Assembly: GCA_017619905.1 (NCBI GenBank)
Contig: JAFZRK010000018.1
Span: 1-6,230, forward strand
Source: Bacillota bacterium
GTDB lineage: Bacteria; Bacillota; Clostridia; Peptostreptococcales; Anaerovoracaceae
Direction: 5' to 3'
Length of the DNA: 6,230 nt
Every line of letters starts with the position of its first letter. Position 1 is the stretch's first letter. The notes below the pieces were generated by a model that saw only the letters and a program-made list of their open reading frames with translations, was not told the DNA's origin and ran no database searches. Positions 4,496 through 6,230 of this stretch are shown here, in pieces. The position numbers and the translations under genes were made by a program.

Positions 4496-4514
4496 GAGCA
4501 TTTGGTGCTATAAT
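4486..4514 (+). promoter_or_regulatory. Promoter of the transporter-Nudix pair
   Basis: TTGCGG (4486-4491), a 17-bp spacer and a perfect TATAAT (4509-4514) with an extended -10 TG (4506-4507) form a good sigma-A promoter. Transcription would start near 4521, leaving a 5' leader of about 100 bases before the transporter start. A second TATAAT at 4529-4534 lacks a -35 partner. Confidence 0.7.
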
Positions 4515-4574
4515 CGCAACATAATGTTTATAATTGCGGTCCGAAAGTCCTTGAAACGCAAGAGCGGAGGAAAT

Positions 4575-4596
4575 CTGCACTGAAAAACAGTTGCAG
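4575..4596 (+). other. Hairpin in the transporter mRNA leader
   Basis: CTGCACTG (4575-4582) pairs with CAG-TGCAG (4588-4596, one bulged T) around an AAAAA loop. GGAGG (4566-4570) lies just before it, but no in-frame start follows, so it is not the transporter's binding site. No T run, riboswitch core or small reading frame is recognised in this leader; its role is unknown. Confidence 0.35.
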
Positions 4597-4620
4597 GCAT
4601 GAACGGCAGGAAACGGGTAC

Positions 4621-5607
4621 ATGGCAAAGCAGAAGAACAACAATCCGGCAGGCGGCTTCATGCTTCTGGGCGCCGCGTTCGTATGGGGCGTGGCTTTTGT
4701 GTTCCAGGTGGAAGGCATGGACCACGTTACGCCGGTCACTTTCATGGCCTCGCGCTGCCTTCTGGCGTCCGTCTTCCTGGCGATACTCGTCATCGTGGTT
4801 CGCGGACCCAAGGACGCGTTCAAGTTCGACGCCAACACGATAAAAGGCGGGCTGGGCTGCGGTATAGCCATAACCATCGCCAACAACCTCCAGCAGATAG
4901 GCGTGCAGTACACCACGGCAGGCAAGGCGGGGTTCATAACGGCCATGTACATGCTGCTGGTGCCCATCTACGGCGCCCTGATATTCCGCAGGCGCACGGG
5001 TCTTCGGACCTGGGCGGCGGTGCTGATCGGAGCCGCGGGAATGTACTTCCTCTGCATAAAGGAGGGCTTCACCATAGGCCAGGGCGACGCGTACGTCATC
5101 GGCTGCGCCATAGTCTTCGCGGGGCACATAGTCTGCGCGGACTACTTCGCGCCCAAGGCGGACGCGGTAAAGATGAGCTTTCTGCAGTTCTTCGTGTCGT
5201 TCGTGCTGTCCACGGTGTGGGCTTTCATAGCGGAGACGCCTACGTTTGAGCAGATCTGGGACGCGCGGGTGTCCATAGCGTACTGCGGTTTCGTGTCCGC
5301 GGGCATCGGCTACACGCTGCAGCTTCTGGGTCAGCAGCGGACCAAGCCGGAGGCGGCGTCGCTGATCATGAGCTTGGAGTCCGTGTTTGCGGCTCTGGCG
5401 GGCTGGGTGATGCTTAAGGAAGCCATGTCCGGGCGCGAGCTTTTCGGATGCGCGCTGCTGTTCGGTGCTATAATACTGGTGCAGACGGGCCCCGGAAGCC
5501 GTAAACTGCCGGAGACCGAGGCGTCGGCTGCCGGGGAAACGCCGGAGACCATAGCAGCGGAGGCCGCGGAAACGCCGGAGCAGGAATTGCCGGACCGGAC
5601 TGAATGA
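4621..5607 (+). CDS. EamA/DMT-family membrane transporter
   Basis: An inner-membrane drug/metabolite-superfamily transporter of 328 residues with about ten predicted membrane spans in two EamA repeats (about 12-145 and 156-288). Evidence: FMLLGAAFVWGVAFVF (13-28), the conserved Arg at 45 in TFMASRCLLA, TTAGKAGFITAMYMLLVPI at the end of repeat one, and KPEAASLIMSLESVFAALAGW..LKE (242-267) in repeat two, a hallmark segment of the family. The last 33 residues (296-328) are acidic, rich in Ala, Glu, Pro and Thr, contain a duplicated ETPE unit and are probably cytoplasmic. ATG 4621 is the only start downstream of an in-frame stop at 4600; AGGA lies nine bases before it. The Nudix gene follows after 12 bp. 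Family members export amino acids such as cysteine, or purines; the substrate here cannot be told from sequence. Confidence 0.9.
   Translation: MAKQKNNNPAGGFMLLGAAFVWGVAFVFQVEGMDHVTPVTFMASRCLLASVFLAILVIVVRGPKDAFKFDANTIKGGLGCGIAITIANNLQQIGVQYTTAGKAGFITAMYMLLVPIYGALIFRRRTGLRTWAAVLIGAAGMYFLCIKEGFTIGQGDAYVIGCAIVFAGHIVCADYFAPKADAVKMSFLQFFVSFVLSTVWAFIAETPTFEQIWDARVSIAYCGFVSAGIGYTLQLLGQQRTKPEAASLIMSLESVFAALAGWVMLKEAMSGRELFGCALLFGAIILVQTGPGSRKLPETEASAAGETPETIAAEAAETPEQELPDRTE
5530..5580 (+). repeat. 33-bp-period direct repeat in the transporter tail
   Basis: GCCGGGGAAACGCCGGAG (5530-5547) recurs with one change at 5563-5580, exactly 33 bp (11 codons) later. It encodes the doubled ETPE acidic unit at the C-terminus. 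This looks like a small in-frame duplication in a low-complexity tail. Confidence 0.6.
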
Positions 5608-5619
5608 CGGAGCATGAAC

Positions 5620-6120
5620 ATGAAACCAACTTCTGAACGCTGGGACTTATACGATAAAGACTTCAAAAAGATAGAAGGCGCGGGGATGCTGCGCGGCGAG
5701 CCCATCCCGGCCGGGCGCTTCCATCTGGTTGGCAACGTGCTGGTAAAGCATGCCGACGGCACCTACCTTCTTATGCTGCGCGACCGCGCCAAGAAGCACG
5801 GCGGCATGTGGGAGGCCTCTGCGGGCGGATCAGCGCTTGCGGGCGAGACGGCTCTTCAGTGCGCGGTGCGCGAGCTTGCGGAGGAGAGCGGCATAGTCTG
5901 CGCAGACCTTAAGGAGCTGGGCGTCACCGTCAGCGAGAAGAACCACACCATCTACGTGGAGTACCTGTGCGTGTACGGCGGCCCCAAGGACGCGGTAAAG
6001 CTGCAGGAAGGCGAGACCACCGCTTACAAGTGGGTGAGCAGGGACGAGCTGCTGGCCATGAGCTTGTCGGAGCTGCTGTCCGGACGCGCCCAGGACAGGA
6101 TAAGGCGCGGGCTGGCGTAA
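5620..6120 (+). CDS. Nudix hydrolase, IPP-isomerase-like/YfcD-type
   Basis: A soluble Mg-dependent hydrolase of nucleoside diphosphates linked to another group. The start is chosen as ATG 5620 and not ATG 5614, because GGAG (5609-5612) lies seven bases before the former and only one before the latter; this gives 166 residues. A complete Nudix box is present (numbered from 5620): Gly70, x5, Glu76, x7, Arg84-Glu85-Leu86, x, Glu88-Glu89, x, Gly91-Ile92, so the metal-binding glutamates are intact. The N-terminus RWDLYDKDFKKI..G..LRGEPIPAGRFHLV resembles the subgroup of isopentenyl-diphosphate isomerase-like Nudix proteins. GMWEASAGG just before the box also fits. It follows the transporter gene by 12 bp, so it is cotranscribed and probably translationally coupled. 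The substrate is unknown, and a true isomerase role is unlikely at this length. No clear terminator follows. Confidence 0.92.
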   Translation: MKPTSERWDLYDKDFKKIEGAGMLRGEPIPAGRFHLVGNVLVKHADGTYLLMLRDRAKKHGGMWEASAGGSALAGETALQCAVRELAEESGIVCADLKELGVTVSEKNHTIYVEYLCVYGGPKDAVKLQEGETTAYKWVSRDELLAMSLSELLSGRAQDRIRRGLA

Positions 6121-6154
6121 GCCGGCCGAAATGCGCTGACCGCGGGCTGGCGTA
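6106..6154 (+). repeat. 14-bp direct repeat spanning the Nudix stop codon
   Basis: CGCGGGCTGGCGTA occurs at 6106-6119 and again at 6141-6154, 35 bp apart. The first copy encodes the last residues and part of the TAA stop of the Nudix gene; the second is outside it. It suggests a short duplication of the gene end. Confidence 0.55.
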
Positions 6155-6230
6155 GAGGCGCAGGCCTGAAACGGCTGGCTGCGGAACGCGTTTTGCCGGA
6201 CGGAACAATACGGGAAATATCTCAAGCCCC
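6155..6230. other. Right edge without recognised feature
   Basis: No start with a ribosome binding site, terminator, promoter or known RNA could be supported on either strand. Minus-strand open frames overlapping here run antisense through the Nudix gene and have no family-like sequence. Confidence 0.5.

Noticed and set aside
4407..4967. N-terminal extension of the bactofilin frame up to 4967
   Set aside because: The added sequence runs antisense to the transporter gene and through both promoters. The ribosome binding site and family similarity both mark ATG 4406.

Overview
The window looks like chromosomal DNA from a GC-rich member of the Clostridia/Firmicutes. The signs are strong AAGGAGG-type ribosome binding sites, sigma-A-like TTGACA/TATAAT promoters, many U-tract intrinsic terminators, a Clostridia-type seryl-tRNA synthetase C-terminus, the serC-serA gene pair, a bactofilin and a holin-like small toxin locus. 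The assignment rests on style and remembered protein families, not on a search.

Layout. The left edge, plus strand, holds the 3' end of serS (1-341) and a complete DNA-deoxyinosine glycosylase gene (372-860). The second gene ends at a strong terminator (934-955). That terminator DNA also forms the spacer of a promoter (932-960) driving a small type I toxin-like locus (967-1227). The locus is bounded by interrupted inverted repeats and carries a small hydrophobic peptide gene that appears to be frameshifted. A predicted antisense RNA on the minus strand is its likely antitoxin.

The centre, minus strand, is a serine biosynthesis operon: serC (3617-2505) then serA (2456-1287). It has a consensus promoter (3868-3840) and a leader of about 215 nt. 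The leader contains an unannotated 22-codon peptide (3811-3743) with nine serine and three cysteine codons. Its stop codon lies 2 nt before one strand of an antiterminator that is mutually exclusive with an intrinsic terminator (3706-3681) just ahead of serC. This is the full anatomy of ribosome-mediated transcription attenuation by charged tRNA-Ser, and it is the most interesting element here. No T-box is visible. SerA keeps the ACT-domain residues that correspond to the serine-binding residues of E. coli SerA, so serine may act at two levels: transcription of serCA and activity of SerA.

The right part has a bactofilin gene on the minus strand (4406-3945), divergent from a plus-strand pair made of an EamA/DMT transporter (4621-5607) and a Nudix hydrolase (5620-6120). 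The divergent promoters have overlapping -35 boxes (4486-4495). The last 110 bases hold no gene I can support, only a short direct repeat.

No tRNA, rRNA, CRISPR array or transposase gene was seen.
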